A program made the position numbers and the translations under genes. The notes below the pieces were generated by a model. It saw nothing but the letters and a program-made list of their open reading frames with translations. It searched no databases and was not told the origin of the DNA. DNA of 64,000 nt from Thiohalocapsa marina (lineage in GTDB: Bacteria; Pseudomonadota; Gammaproteobacteria; Chromatiales; Chromatiaceae): positions 1 through 64,000 of the forward strand of contig NZ_VWXX01000009.1 in assembly GCF_008632335.1 (NCBI RefSeq). The letters are read 5' to 3'. Positions 1 to 8,348 of the stretch are shown here, in pieces. Each line of letters opens with the position of its first letter. Positions within the stretch are counted from its first letter, which is position 1.

Positions 1-12
1 GTTGTGGCCTGT

Positions 13-37
13 GGCGGATGCGCTTCGCTTATCCGCC
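13..37. repeat. short hairpin repeat (REP-like)
   Basis: GGCGGAT at 13-19 pairs with ATCCGCC at 31-37 around an 11-nt loop. It lies downstream of the minus-strand globin gene. No T-run follows it on either strand, so it resembles a small dispersed palindrome more than a classical terminator. The 97 bases before the globin gene hold no gene. Confidence 0.4.
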
Positions 38-97
38 CTACCGTGCATCCGTGTAGGTTATTTCTGAATCGTGCCTAAGTATGTTGTCCCGGTGTTT

Positions 98-505
98 TTA
101 CTGGGCGGCGCCGGCGCGCATCAGGTCTGCGAGATCGTCGTAGACTGATACCCAGGCGGCCCTGACTTTGGGGGTGAAGGCCTCTCCAAGCTGTTGCTGC
201 AGGGCCCAGAACAAGGCCTCGCCGACCTTCTCGTAGTCCTCGTCGCGCACGCCGTAACCGCAATGGCGGGCACCCATCATCTTGATCACCCGATCCAGCG
301 GCTCCAGGTCGTCCAGCGCCTGCACCGCGCGGCCGATCATGCGCATCAGTTTCAGGCCCTGCTCATCCATCTCACCCTTGAACAGAGGCTGCAGTTCCGG
401 ATAGAGCTGGAACAAGCGGTTGTATAACAGGCCGGCGGCCTGTTCCGGTGTCGACACGAGCCTGTTCCAGGAGTCACGAACAAGGGTGGTCTCTTCGGGG
501 GTCAT
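98..505 (-). CDS. single-domain bacterial globin
   Basis: A 135-aa haem-binding globin of the Vitreoscilla haemoglobin/flavohaemoglobin head type. The N-terminus (MTPEETTLVRDSW) matches the A helix. The proximal-histidine region reads ARHCGYGV, followed by the usual G-helix stretch EKVGEALFWALQ. No FAD or NAD reductase domain follows, so this is the stand-alone form. Members bind oxygen or nitric oxide and can act in oxygen delivery, NO detoxification or sensing; the sequence cannot decide which. About 208 bases without a gene separate it from the next minus-strand gene, so it is probably transcribed alone. Confidence 0.85.
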   Translation of the reverse strand: MTPEETTLVRDSWNRLVSTPEQAAGLLYNRLFQLYPELQPLFKGEMDEQGLKLMRMIGRAVQALDDLEPLDRVIKMMGARHCGYGVRDEDYEKVGEALFWALQQQLGEAFTPKVRAAWVSVYDDLADLMRAGAAQ

Positions 506-713
506 GTACGAATATCTCCGGTGCGTGGCCGCAGGCCCTTGCCCGTCCGGCCGTGGATGACGAAAGGCGTGTCGGAACCATCGCAGGCCGACCGCCGGAC
601 CGGCCAGGGTCCGTTGTGGCCGCCCCCAGTCGCTGTACTCAGCGGTTGCCCCAGTGACAATCCTGACTGACTGGCCTGACTGACCCGGCTGATCACCCTG
701 CTGCTGGCCGGGC

Positions 714-1052
714 TCAGTGGCGCTCTGACGAATGGACCAGGCTCAGGGCCGCGCCGGCGCGCAGGCGGCAGGCGGCGGCGTATTCCTCGTCGGTCATCTG
801 GCTGCCGACGATATTGCGCAGCAGGTCCGCATCGCGGTCGCCCTGGGCAATGGCCAGCGACAGCCAGTAGTGCGCCTGCGCCAGATCGATCTCCACGCCG
901 CGGCCCTCGGCATAGATCAGACCCATGGCGTACTGGGCGTCCACCTCGCCGCGCAGGGCCGCCTCGCGCACGGCACCGACCTTGCTTGGGTCATTGCGCA
1001 GCAGGACCAGATCCTTCAGATAGCCGTTGTCGGGATAACGGTTGTTGTTCAT
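714..1052 (-). CDS. Sel1-repeat (SLR) protein
   Basis: A 112-aa protein with one clear Sel1-like repeat: GEVDAQYAMGLIYAEGRGVEI followed by AQAHYWLSLAIAQGD. Sel1 repeats are alpha-helical TPR relatives that mediate protein contacts; no catalytic role is implied. No signal peptide is visible, so it is probably cytoplasmic. Its ATG overlaps the TGA of the next upstream gene by the ATGA arrangement at 1049-1052, which implies translational coupling with the lyase-family gene. The partner is unknown. Confidence 0.75.
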   Translation of the reverse strand: MNNNRYPDNGYLKDLVLLRNDPSKVGAVREAALRGEVDAQYAMGLIYAEGRGVEIDLAQAHYWLSLAIAQGDRDADLLRNIVGSQMTDEEYAAACRLRAGAALSLVHSSERH

Positions 1053-1981
1053 TGGCTTGCGTCCTGATCGACGTCAGATTGATCGCAGTTCGACGGGGCG
1101 TCCTCGTGCCGGTACTGATCGAGCAGGGCATCGTAGGCATCAAAGCCGACGATGCCCCGCAGGGTCGCGAAATCCACCCGTGCGGCGGGCGTCTGCCCAA
1201 GCTGCAACTGTTGCAACGCCGCCTGCATGGCATGCACGGCACAGGACAGCAGGGTCAGCGGATAGGCGGCGATGCGGAAGCCGATCTCCGCCAGCCGGGT
1301 CGGCGGCAGCACCGGCGTGATGCCCTCCTCCAGCATGTTGGCCATGCGCAGTCCGGGCACCTCGCGGCAGATGCGCGCCATCTCCGCCTCAGAGCGTGGC
1401 GCCTCCAGAAACAGTACCTCGGCGCCCAGATCGGCAAAGGCCTGCAGGCGCCAGATCGCCTCGTCCAGCGCCCGACGCGGACCATGCACGGCCTCCAACG
1501 CGCTGCGGGCATCGGTGCGTGCCACGATCACCAGATCGGCGCCGGCGTCGCGGGCATCGACGGCGGCACGGATACGCCGCAGCGCCTCGGTGCGACTCAC
1601 CACCTCCTTCACGCCGGTGTGGCCGCAGCGCTTGGGCGCCAGTTGATCTTCCAGCATGATGCCGGCAAACCCGGCCCGGGCGTACTGGGTCACCGTGCGC
1701 CGCACATTGGCCGGATTGCCATGGCCGGTGTCACCGTCACCGATGACCGGAATGGACACCGCATCGCAGATGGAGCGCCCCTGATCGAGCATCTCGCTCA
1801 CGGACAGAAGCCCGGTATCCGGCAGCGCCGCCCGGGCGGCCGAGACGGCGAAGCCGCTCATGAACGTCAGCGGGAACCCGGCGTGCTCCACCAGCCGCGC
1901 GGACAGCGCATCGAAACAGCAAGGCATGACCCGACAGCCTGCGGGTTGCAACACCTTGCGCAGCTGTTGCGCCGGCGTCAT
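1049..1981 (-). CDS. isocitrate lyase/PEP mutase superfamily enzyme
   Basis: A TIM-barrel enzyme of the isocitrate lyase/phosphoenolpyruvate mutase superfamily. It shows the family landmarks FDALSARLVEHAGF, the metal-site region GDGDTGHGN, and the signature KRCGHTG. ARTDAR and FLEAPRS follow. The class contains oxaloacetate decarboxylases, carboxyvinyl-phosphonate mutase and 2-methylisocitrate lyases, and the substrate cannot be fixed by eye. I chose the ATG at 1981 (MTPAQQLRKVL) because conserved similarity begins there; an ATG at 2038 and a still longer frame to 2149 add only Pro/Cys-rich sequence. It overlaps the Sel1 gene by 4 bases. Confidence 0.8.
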   Translation of the reverse strand: MTPAQQLRKVLQPAGCRVMPCCFDALSARLVEHAGFPLTFMSGFAVSAARAALPDTGLLSVSEMLDQGRSICDAVSIPVIGDGDTGHGNPANVRRTVTQYARAGFAGIMLEDQLAPKRCGHTGVKEVVSRTEALRRIRAAVDARDAGADLVIVARTDARSALEAVHGPRRALDEAIWRLQAFADLGAEVLFLEAPRSEAEMARICREVPGLRMANMLEEGITPVLPPTRLAEIGFRIAAYPLTLLSCAVHAMQAALQQLQLGQTPAARVDFATLRGIVGFDAYDALLDQYRHEDAPSNCDQSDVDQDASQ

Positions 1982-2148
1982 GTCGCCTGGGCCGGCCGGA
2001 TCGTCGACGGGCGTATCCGCAGGTGTGACTGGATGCATGACGGGATGTAAAAGGCGTGCTTGTCTGGAGACCTGTCTGGCGGCATGGCGCTGGCAGCATG
2101 CGAGAGAGGCATGTCCGCATCGGGCGGCACACCCTTGTGTGCGCGGCA

Positions 2149-2176
2149 TTAAAAAAGGCGGGGTTGGCCCGCCTTT
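2149..2176 (-). terminator. rho-independent terminator
   Basis: Read on the minus strand, AAAGGCGGG and CCCGCCTTT form a perfect 9-bp stem around a 5-nt loop, followed by TTT. The stem occupies 2154-2162 and 2168-2176. It ends transcription of the 65-aa gene at 2250-2447 before the lyase-family gene. Confidence 0.85.
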
Positions 2177-2249
2177 CCAGTCCTGGACGACCGCTGATTG
2201 GTTCAGCGCCCGCCGTGCAAGGCAGGATCTCCCCGCCCTGTGCGCCGGC

Positions 2250-2447
2250 TCAGGCCTTGGCCCACTTGGAGAAGTTGTCTGTGCTCTTCTCCTCGCCGTC
2301 GGTGTAGCCGGCCTCGTAGGCCTCGGTCAGACGTTGCTCCTCGCGTTTCGGGTTCTGCAGAAAACCGCACTGCCAGCCCTGGATGTACTCGTCATCGACA
2401 CCCAGCTGTTCCATCTTGGTGACAGCGTCATAGTAGAACTGGTTCAT
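2250..2447 (-). CDS. small conserved hypothetical protein (65 aa)
   Basis: A 65-aa acidic soluble protein beginning MNQFYYDAVTKMEQLGVD and ending in DNFSKWAKA. It has a good ribosome binding site (GGAGAG about 6 nt before the ATG) and its own terminator at 2149-2176, so it is a real monocistronic gene. It has one Cys, aromatic residues at both ends, and a central PKREEQRLTEAYEAGYTDG segment. I do not recognise a characterised family; the layout suggests a short helical protein. Function unknown. Confidence 0.75.
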   Translation of the reverse strand: MNQFYYDAVTKMEQLGVDDEYIQGWQCGFLQNPKREEQRLTEAYEAGYTDGEEKSTDNFSKWAKA

Positions 2448-2742
2448 ATCCGCTCTCCAATCGTTCTCTCATCATTTGCTTCTATCGTTCACCAGTCGGC
2501 CGGCGATCAGGTGGCCGTCGTCGGCGCGCCGCGCGTCGCGACGATCCGCCTGCAAGAATGCGCCTCTGTGGCCTGCAACCGCATAAGAATACCGCTTTGT
2601 ACTTATGCGTGCCAGTCCACGACCACCAATTCCGGCGGCCCACAGCGCTGGGCCTTGCCTATCGTGCGGACCGTTCCCAATTGATGCTGACAGGCTGGTA
2701 TTCCAGGGTCACCAGCACAGATTTCGAGGAGACCAACCGCCG

Positions 2743-3786
2743 ATGCGCCCCGCCCAACTGCTCCGCGTGCTTGACCGCGAATTCCTCAGCGCCGCCGAAG
2801 GTCATCACACGCCGGTGATGCTGTGGGGCCCCCCGGGCGTGGGCAAGTCGCAGATGGTGGCGCACATCGGCCAGCGCCATCAGGTGCCGGTGATCGACAT
2901 CCGGCTGTCGCAGATGGAGCCGAGCGACCTGCGCGGCATCCCGTTTCGGGTCGACAACCAGGTGGAGTGGGCCATCCCGGCCATGCTGCCGGACGCGCGG
3001 CGACACGCCCCCGCCGGCGTGCTGTTTCTGGACGAGATTACGTCCGCGCCGCCCGCCGTCTCCGCCGCCGCCTACCAGCTCATCCTGGACCGGCGGCTCG
3101 GCGAATACCGCGTGCCCGAGCACTGGGCGATCTTCGCCGCCGGCAACCGCCAGGGCGACCGCGGCGTCACCTACAGCATGCCCGCACCGCTGGCCAACCG
3201 GTTCTCGCACTTCGAGGCGGACACACACCTGGACGACTGGGTGGCCTGGGCCTATGCCAGCGGCATCGACGAGCGCATCATCGCCTTCCTGCGGTTCCGC
3301 CCGGAACTGCTGTTCGACTTCGACCCGGCACACAACCCCGTCGCCTTTCCGTCACCGCGCTCCTGGGAGTTCGCCCACCGGGCGTTGCAGAAGTTCCAGG
3401 ACAATGCCGATCTGCTGCAGGGCACGCTGCAGGCCTGCGTCGGCCCCGCCGCCGGCATCGAGGTCACGGCATTCGTCAACAGCCTGGACCAGATGCCGGA
3501 CCTGGACGCCATCTGCCGCGGCGAGACCGTGCCGGTGCCGACGGAGATCGACCTGCAGTACGCCGTGGCCGCAGCCCTGGTGGGCAAGGCCATCCGCGCC
3601 CGCGACGCTGCCGATGCGCAGCAGGTCACCGGCCACATCCTGGACTACGCCGGACGCTTCCCCCAGCGCGAGATGGGGGTGATGCTGGTGTCGGACCTGC
3701 ACCGCGCCATCGGCAACGCCCTGTTCGAGGTGCCCGCCTTCGCCGACTGGGCCAACGCCATCGCCGACGTCATGCTCTACGAGTGA
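2743..3786 (+). CDS. MoxR-family AAA+ ATPase
   Basis: A 347-aa AAA+ ATPase of the MoxR branch. Walker A is GPPGVGKS with Lys35, Walker B is LFLDEI with Asp97-Glu98, and a sensor segment IFAAGNRQGD follows. MoxR proteins work as chaperone-like remodelers with a von Willebrand factor A partner, which here is the next gene, starting 5 nt after this stop. The ATG at 2743 was chosen because GAGGAG lies about 11 nt upstream and homology begins at MRPAQLL. A longer frame to 2605 has no ribosome binding site. The client of the pair is not known. Confidence 0.9.
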   Translation: MRPAQLLRVLDREFLSAAEGHHTPVMLWGPPGVGKSQMVAHIGQRHQVPVIDIRLSQMEPSDLRGIPFRVDNQVEWAIPAMLPDARRHAPAGVLFLDEITSAPPAVSAAAYQLILDRRLGEYRVPEHWAIFAAGNRQGDRGVTYSMPAPLANRFSHFEADTHLDDWVAWAYASGIDERIIAFLRFRPELLFDFDPAHNPVAFPSPRSWEFAHRALQKFQDNADLLQGTLQACVGPAAGIEVTAFVNSLDQMPDLDAICRGETVPVPTEIDLQYAVAAALVGKAIRARDAADAQQVTGHILDYAGRFPQREMGVMLVSDLHRAIGNALFEVPAFADWANAIADVMLYE

Positions 3787-3790
3787 CGCC

Positions 3791-5185
3791 ATGCCGGATT
3801 CCCCCGCCCCGGACCTGAGCGCCATCGAGACCAAACTGGCCTCGGCACGCACGCGCCTGATCCTGGACAAGCCCTTCCTCGGCGCCCTGGTGCTGCGCCT
3901 GCCCATGGAGCCCGCCCGAGCGGACTGGTGCCCCACCACGGCCACCGACGCCCGCGCCTTCTACTACAACCCCGACTACATCCAGGCCCTGTCGCTGGAC
4001 GAGACCCAGTTCATGCTCGCCCACGAGGCGCTGCACTGCGCCCTGTCGCATTTCGCCCGGCGCCGGCACCGGGTGCGCCACCGCTGGGACCTGGCCTGCG
4101 ACTACGCCATCAACCCGCTGCTGGTGGACGACGGACTGACGCCCCCGCCCAATGCCCTGCTGATGCCGATGTACAAGGGCATGACGGCGGAGGAGATCTA
4201 TCCGCTGCTGGACGACAACGACCAGTCCGAGACCCTCGACACCCACGCCTACGACCGGGACAGCCAGGACCGGCAGGGTCGCGGCAGCGCCGACGGCAAC
4301 CCGGACGGCAGTCCGAACGAACGCGACATCCAGCGCCGCCAACAAGCCGAGCGTCAGGCCGAGCGCCAGTCGCAACAGGACCGCCGAGACCCGGGCTCCG
4401 GACCGCCAACCCGGAGCGACGCCGCTGCCGACAGCGGCGGCCGCCCGGATCCCGATGACAGCCCCGACATGCACGCCGCCGGCCCGGATGAGCCGCCGCC
4501 GGACAAGGCGCCTGCCCCCGCGCTGGCCGACGCGCCCCAGCCGCTGACGCCGGACGAGCGCGAGACCCTGCAGGTGCAGTGGCAGCAACGCCTGGCCGGC
4601 GCCGCCCAGCAGGCCATGCAGGCGGGCAAGCTCGGCGGCGAACTGCGGCGCATGATCGACCACCTGCTGCAGCCGCAGCTGCCCTGGCGCATGCTGCTGG
4701 CGCGGTACATGAACAGCCTGTCGCGGGACGACTACAGCTGGTCGCGGCCGTCGCGGCGCGAGGGCGACTACCTGATGCCCAGCCTGCGCAGCCACCAGCT
4801 CGACATCATCGTCGCGCTGGACACCTCCGGTTCCATCCACGATGGCGAGATGCAGGAGTTCATCGACGAGATCGACGCCCTCAAGGGGCAGGTGCGCGCC
4901 CGCGTGACCCTGCTGCCCTGTGACGCCGCTCTCTGCCCCGGCGCGCCCTTCCGCTTCGAGCCCTGGGAGCAGTTCTGCCGCCCCCGGGACCTGGCCGGCG
5001 GTGGCGGCACCAGCTTCCGGCCGGTGTTCGACTGGGTGGAACAGGCCGGCCAGCGGCCGGACCTGCTGGTCTACTTTACCGACGCCGAGGGCGAATTCCC
5101 CCACACGGAACCGAACTATCCGGTGATCTGGCTGGTCAAAGGCAAGCACCAGGTACCCTGGGGTCAGCGCATCCAGTTGAACTGA
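3791..5185 (+). CDS. vWA-like metallopeptidase-domain protein (DUF2201 type)
   Basis: A 464-aa protein with two parts. The N-terminal region carries a zinc-peptidase-like motif HEALH at residues 78-82. The C-terminal vWA-like domain has a MIDAS-type motif DTSGS at 344-348. A long Asp/Arg/Gln/Pro-rich linker, roughly residues 150-260, separates them and looks disordered. This is the standard partner of a MoxR ATPase, encoded 4 nt upstream, so the two probably form one remodeling complex. Whether the HExxH is a working protease site cannot be told from sequence. No signal peptide; cytoplasmic. Confidence 0.85.
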   Translation: MPDSPAPDLSAIETKLASARTRLILDKPFLGALVLRLPMEPARADWCPTTATDARAFYYNPDYIQALSLDETQFMLAHEALHCALSHFARRRHRVRHRWDLACDYAINPLLVDDGLTPPPNALLMPMYKGMTAEEIYPLLDDNDQSETLDTHAYDRDSQDRQGRGSADGNPDGSPNERDIQRRQQAERQAERQSQQDRRDPGSGPPTRSDAAADSGGRPDPDDSPDMHAAGPDEPPPDKAPAPALADAPQPLTPDERETLQVQWQQRLAGAAQQAMQAGKLGGELRRMIDHLLQPQLPWRMLLARYMNSLSRDDYSWSRPSRREGDYLMPSLRSHQLDIIVALDTSGSIHDGEMQEFIDEIDALKGQVRARVTLLPCDAALCPGAPFRFEPWEQFCRPRDLAGGGGTSFRPVFDWVEQAGQRPDLLVYFTDAEGEFPHTEPNYPVIWLVKGKHQVPWGQRIQLN

Positions 5186-5249
5186 GGCAGCAACACCGGG
5201 GCACTCCAACCGGCCGCAATCCCGCCGCGCACAGGTCGCGGCCCAGCCC

Positions 5250-6737
5250 ATGCGACACATCCGCCCATCCGCGCCATTCATCCCGCTGCTGCTCTTCGTC
5301 CTGGTCGTCGGCACCGCCGGCCGGTCCAGCCAGGCACCGGCGGACAGCTTCGATCTGCCGGACATCGGCAGCAGCGCCGGCACCCTGATGAGCCCGGCCG
5401 AGGAACGCCAGCTGGGCCGCGAATTCATGAAATGGCTGCGCAAGGCACTGGAGGTCAGCGACGACCCGCTGCTGACCGACTACATCCAGAGCCTGGGCAA
5501 GCAGCTGGCCGCCGCGAGCGGCGAAGGCAGCGGCAACTACGACTTCTTCATCGTCGACGACCCGACCATCAACGCCTTCGCCGGCCCCAGCGGCCACATC
5601 GGCGTCAATGCCGGTCTGATCCTGGCCGCCGAGACCGAGTCGGAACTGGCCGCCGTGGTGGCCCACGAAATCGCCCATGTCAGCCAGGATCACCTGCTGC
5701 GCCGGTTCGAGTCGCAAAAACAGATGTCCATCCCGACCATCGCCATGATGCTGGCCGCGGCAGCGATCGGCGCCGCGCTGGACCCCCAGGCCGGCGTTGC
5801 CGCGATGATGGGTGTGCAGGGCATGGCGGCGCAGCAGCAGATCAACTTCACCCGCGCCAACGAGGAAGAGGCCGACCGCATCGGCATCGAGACCCTGGCG
5901 CGCGCCGGGCACGACCCCTACGCCATGCCGGGCTTCTTCCAGAAGCTGACCCGCGCCACACGCATCTACGAGAGCGGCGCGCCGGAACTGCTGCGTACCC
6001 ACCCGGTGACCACCGACCGCATCGCCGACGCCGTGGCGCGGGCGGATCAGTACGGCCATCGCCAGCAGCCGGACAGCCTGCGCTTTCACCTGACCCGGGC
6101 CGATCTGCGCCAGCGCAACGAGTACAACCCCCAGCGCGCCGTCGACCGCTTCGAGGACACCCTGTCCCGCGGGCGCTACCGCAACGAACTGGCCGAGCGC
6201 TACGGCTATGCGCTGGCCCTGCTGCGCGCCGGGCGCACCACAGAGGCGGCGGCACAGACGCAGAAACTGCTGGCCAGTCACCCGAGCCAGGTGGAGTTCG
6301 TGGTGTTGCAGGCGCGTATCGATCGCCAGAACGGCAACGCCGCCAAGGCGGCCAGGGACCTCAAGGGCAGCGTCGGCCTGGCGCCGGGCAACTGGCCGCT
6401 GCGCCAGGCCTATGCCGAGGCCCTGCTGGACGCCGGCCGGCCGAAGGAGGCCCTGAACACGCTGGAGGGCTTCGTCGCCCTGCGCCCCGGCATCGCGCAG
6501 ATCTACCGCCTCATGGCCGATGCCGCCGGCAAGTCCGGCCGCCGCACCGACACCCTGCGCTGGCGTGCCGAGGCCCTGTATGCCGAGGGCGACCTGGAAC
6601 CGGCCATCCGGCAACTGGAATTGGCCCTGCGCCAACCCAATATCGATTTTCATCTGGCATCCAGGATCCAGGTCCGTTTGGACGAACTGCAGGCCGAACA
6701 ACGCACCCTCGACAAGAAGGAGCGTGCCCGGGATTGA
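5250..6737 (+). CDS. bepA: BepA-like periplasmic M48 metalloprotease with TPR domain
   Basis: A 495-aa protein with an N-terminal signal sequence (residues 1 to about 24), an M48 zinc protease domain and C-terminal TPR-like repeats from about residue 290. The zinc site is HEIAH at 139-143, with the third ligand in NEEEAD at 204-209. The architecture and length match BepA (YfgC), a periplasmic protease/chaperone that acts on outer-membrane proteins such as LptD at the BAM complex. The ATG at 5250 has no obvious ribosome binding site, and the gap after the vWA gene is 64 nt, so co-transcription is possible but unproven. Confidence 0.88.
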   Translation: MRHIRPSAPFIPLLLFVLVVGTAGRSSQAPADSFDLPDIGSSAGTLMSPAEERQLGREFMKWLRKALEVSDDPLLTDYIQSLGKQLAAASGEGSGNYDFFIVDDPTINAFAGPSGHIGVNAGLILAAETESELAAVVAHEIAHVSQDHLLRRFESQKQMSIPTIAMMLAAAAIGAALDPQAGVAAMMGVQGMAAQQQINFTRANEEEADRIGIETLARAGHDPYAMPGFFQKLTRATRIYESGAPELLRTHPVTTDRIADAVARADQYGHRQQPDSLRFHLTRADLRQRNEYNPQRAVDRFEDTLSRGRYRNELAERYGYALALLRAGRTTEAAAQTQKLLASHPSQVEFVVLQARIDRQNGNAAKAARDLKGSVGLAPGNWPLRQAYAEALLDAGRPKEALNTLEGFVALRPGIAQIYRLMADAAGKSGRRTDTLRWRAEALYAEGDLEPAIRQLELALRQPNIDFHLASRIQVRLDELQAEQRTLDKKERARD

Positions 6738-6762
6738 CCCATGGCCGGACGCGTTTCACGGT

Positions 6763-6790
6763 TTGCAGTCTGTGACGGATGCGCTAAAGT
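6763..6790 (+). promoter_or_regulatory. candidate sigma70 promoter for soxYZ
   Basis: TTGCAG at 6763-6768 and TAAAGT at 6785-6790 are separated by 16 nt. This is the best sigma70-like pair in the 454 bases between bepA and soxY. If used, it gives a leader of about 395 nt. Confidence 0.4.
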
Positions 6791-7191
6791 ACAAACGCGC
6801 TCAAGCGATGCCCGGATACACCGGACGCAGCGCCAGACGCAGATAGAACTAGAACAAGAACGAGAACGACATGATAGGAGGCATGCCCCGGGCGCCGTTT
6901 CCGCGCGCAGCCCAACGCAATGCGCAGGTTCCCTGACCGGATTCCGTCCCGGCCCGCCAAGGGGCCAGGCTCAGCGACCCGACATGCCGCCGGATCAACA
7001 ACCACCGATCGCAACCTGAAACCGACACCTGGAACCACGGCCTGCGGTCAACACAGACCCGGTTCGATGACACGCAGCGAAACAACAGGCATCCGGTCGC
7101 GGTTGCCTTGGCACTAGAGCGGACACCAGGCACGGAGGCCGGCAGAAGCCGCACCACTCAACCGTCAATCCCTGCTCGATAGGAGAATCCC
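6791..7191 (+). other. long untranslated leader upstream of soxY, no gene seen
   Basis: No open frame with a credible ribosome binding site is present in these 401 bases. A short near-periodic run, GAAC repeated four times, lies at about 6847-6868. No terminator or known riboswitch was recognised. The last 15 bases provide the soxY ribosome binding site (AGGAG). Confidence 0.45.
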
Positions 7192-7665
7192 ATGATCGAC
7201 GCAAAACGCAGAATTCTGTTGAAGGGCTCACTCGGCGCCGGCGCCATCGGCGTTGCCGTCACCGCGGGTCTCATCACCCCGAGCACCGTGCTCGCCGCCT
7301 GGCCGGAGGCCGCCTTCAAGGCCACTGATCCGGCCAGCGCCCTGAAGGGGCTGCTCGGCACCGATGCCACCGAGACCAGTGATCAGGTCATGATCAAGGC
7401 CCCGGACATCGCCGAGAACGGCGCTGTGGTCCCGGTCACCGTGGAGAGCTCCGCCGAGGGGGTCAAGTCCATCTCGATCATCGCGTCCGGCAACGGCACG
7501 CCGCTGATCGCCTCCTTCGAGCTGGGCGAGAATGCCGCCCCGTTCGTGTCCACCCGCATCAAGATGGCCAAGACCGCCGACGTGGTTGCAGTCGTGCAGA
7601 CGGACGCCGGCATTCTCAGCGCGGCCAAGCCCGTCAAGGTCACCATCGGCGGCTGCGGCGGCTGA
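7192..7665 (+). CDS. soxY: thiosulfate oxidation carrier protein SoxY
   Basis: A 157-aa sulfur-carrier subunit of the periplasmic Sox system. The C-terminus ends GGCGG, with the substrate-binding Cys at 155 on the flexible arm that carries sulfur intermediates between SoxXA, SoxB and SoxCD. The N-terminus has a Tat-like signal: RRILLKGS, a hydrophobic run, then VLAAW with cleavage near residue 35. AGGAG precedes the start by about 7 nt. It is co-transcribed with soxZ (35-nt gap). No soxXA, soxB or soxCD is present in the window; a separate soxYZ locus is common in sulfur-storing gammaproteobacteria. Confidence 0.95.
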   Translation: MIDAKRRILLKGSLGAGAIGVAVTAGLITPSTVLAAWPEAAFKATDPASALKGLLGTDATETSDQVMIKAPDIAENGAVVPVTVESSAEGVKSISIIASGNGTPLIASFELGENAAPFVSTRIKMAKTADVVAVVQTDAGILSAAKPVKVTIGGCGG

Positions 7666-7700
7666 TTCGACACCGGACCACCCAGAGGGAGCACTAGACC

Positions 7701-8012
7701 ATGAGCAATATCAAGATCCGCGCCAAGGCCAGCAACGGCGTCACCACCGTCAAGTCGCTGATGAGCCACGAGATGGAAACCGGTCTGCGCAAGGACAAGA
7801 AGACCGGCGAGGCGATTCCGGCGCACTTCATCCAGGAAGTCACCGCCAAGTGGAACGATCAGGTGGTGATGACCGCCCTGTGGAGCAGCGGCGTGTCCAA
7901 GAACCCCTATCTGTCGTTCAAGTTCAACGGCGGCGCTGCGGGCGACACCGTCGAGATCACCTGGGTCGACAACAAGGGTGCGAGCGAGTCTGCCACCGCC
8001 GAGATCAGCTGA
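7701..8012 (+). CDS. soxZ: thiosulfate oxidation carrier complex protein SoxZ
   Basis: A 103-aa SoxZ, the partner of SoxY in the heterodimeric sulfur carrier. Recognisable segments are KSLMSHEMETGLRKDKKTG, AHFIQEVTAKWN and SFKFNGGAAGD. It has no signal peptide, as expected: SoxZ is exported with SoxY. GGGAG lies upstream of the ATG, and a strong terminator follows 57 nt after the stop. Confidence 0.95.
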   Translation: MSNIKIRAKASNGVTTVKSLMSHEMETGLRKDKKTGEAIPAHFIQEVTAKWNDQVVMTALWSSGVSKNPYLSFKFNGGAAGDTVEITWVDNKGASESATAEIS

Positions 8013-8068
8013 TCTTCGGCCGGGCGCGCACGAGGCCCGATTCCGGCCGGCTTCCGGCCGGCCTCCTG

Positions 8069-8095
8069 ACCCGCCCTCCGGCGGGTTTCTTTTTT
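8069..8095 (+). terminator. rho-independent terminator after soxYZ
   Basis: ACCCGCC at 8069-8075 pairs with GGCGGGT at 8080-8086 around the loop CTCC, followed by a T-rich tract (TTTCTTTTTT). It ends the soxYZ unit just before the copper genes. Confidence 0.92.
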
Positions 8096-8121
8096 CCTCA
8101 TCCGCACAGGCGAAGGCCACC

Positions 8122-8325
8122 ATGATCGAGCTGCACATCGAAGGCATGAGCTGCCAGCATTGCGTCCGGGCCGTCACCGAGGCCATCGGCGCCGTTGCGG
8201 GCGTGAACGGCCCACCGGAGATCGACCTGGACACCGGCAGCGCCCGGATCGCCGGCAACGCAGACCCGGCGGCCCTGATCGCCGCCATCGCCGCGGCGGG
8301 CTACCAGGCGCGCCCGCGCGACTGA
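8122..8325 (+). CDS. heavy-metal-associated (HMA) copper chaperone, CopZ-like
   Basis: A 67-aa ferredoxin-fold HMA protein with the metal-binding motif GMSCQHC near the N-terminus and a conserved AAGYQA end. Such proteins bind Cu(I) through the two cysteines and pass it to a P-type ATPase, which is encoded 23 nt downstream. Chosen start: ATG at 8122, because homology begins at MIELHIEGM; upstream codons in the frame lie in the soxYZ terminator. CopZ-like function is inferred from the domain and neighbour. Confidence 0.88.
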   Translation: MIELHIEGMSCQHCVRAVTEAIGAVAGVNGPPEIDLDTGSARIAGNADPAALIAAIAAAGYQARPRD

Positions 8326-8348
8326 CCCCGGCGGCAGGAGACGGTTGC

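Noticed and set aside
502-696. 64-aa minus-strand open frame upstream of the globin gene
   Set aside because: No ribosome binding site, no recognisable domain, and it overlaps the globin start; likely chance in GC-rich DNA.
7081-7130. sigma54 promoter before soxY (TTGGCAC motif)
   Set aside because: TTGGCAC is present, but no TTGC-type -12 element lies at the right distance.
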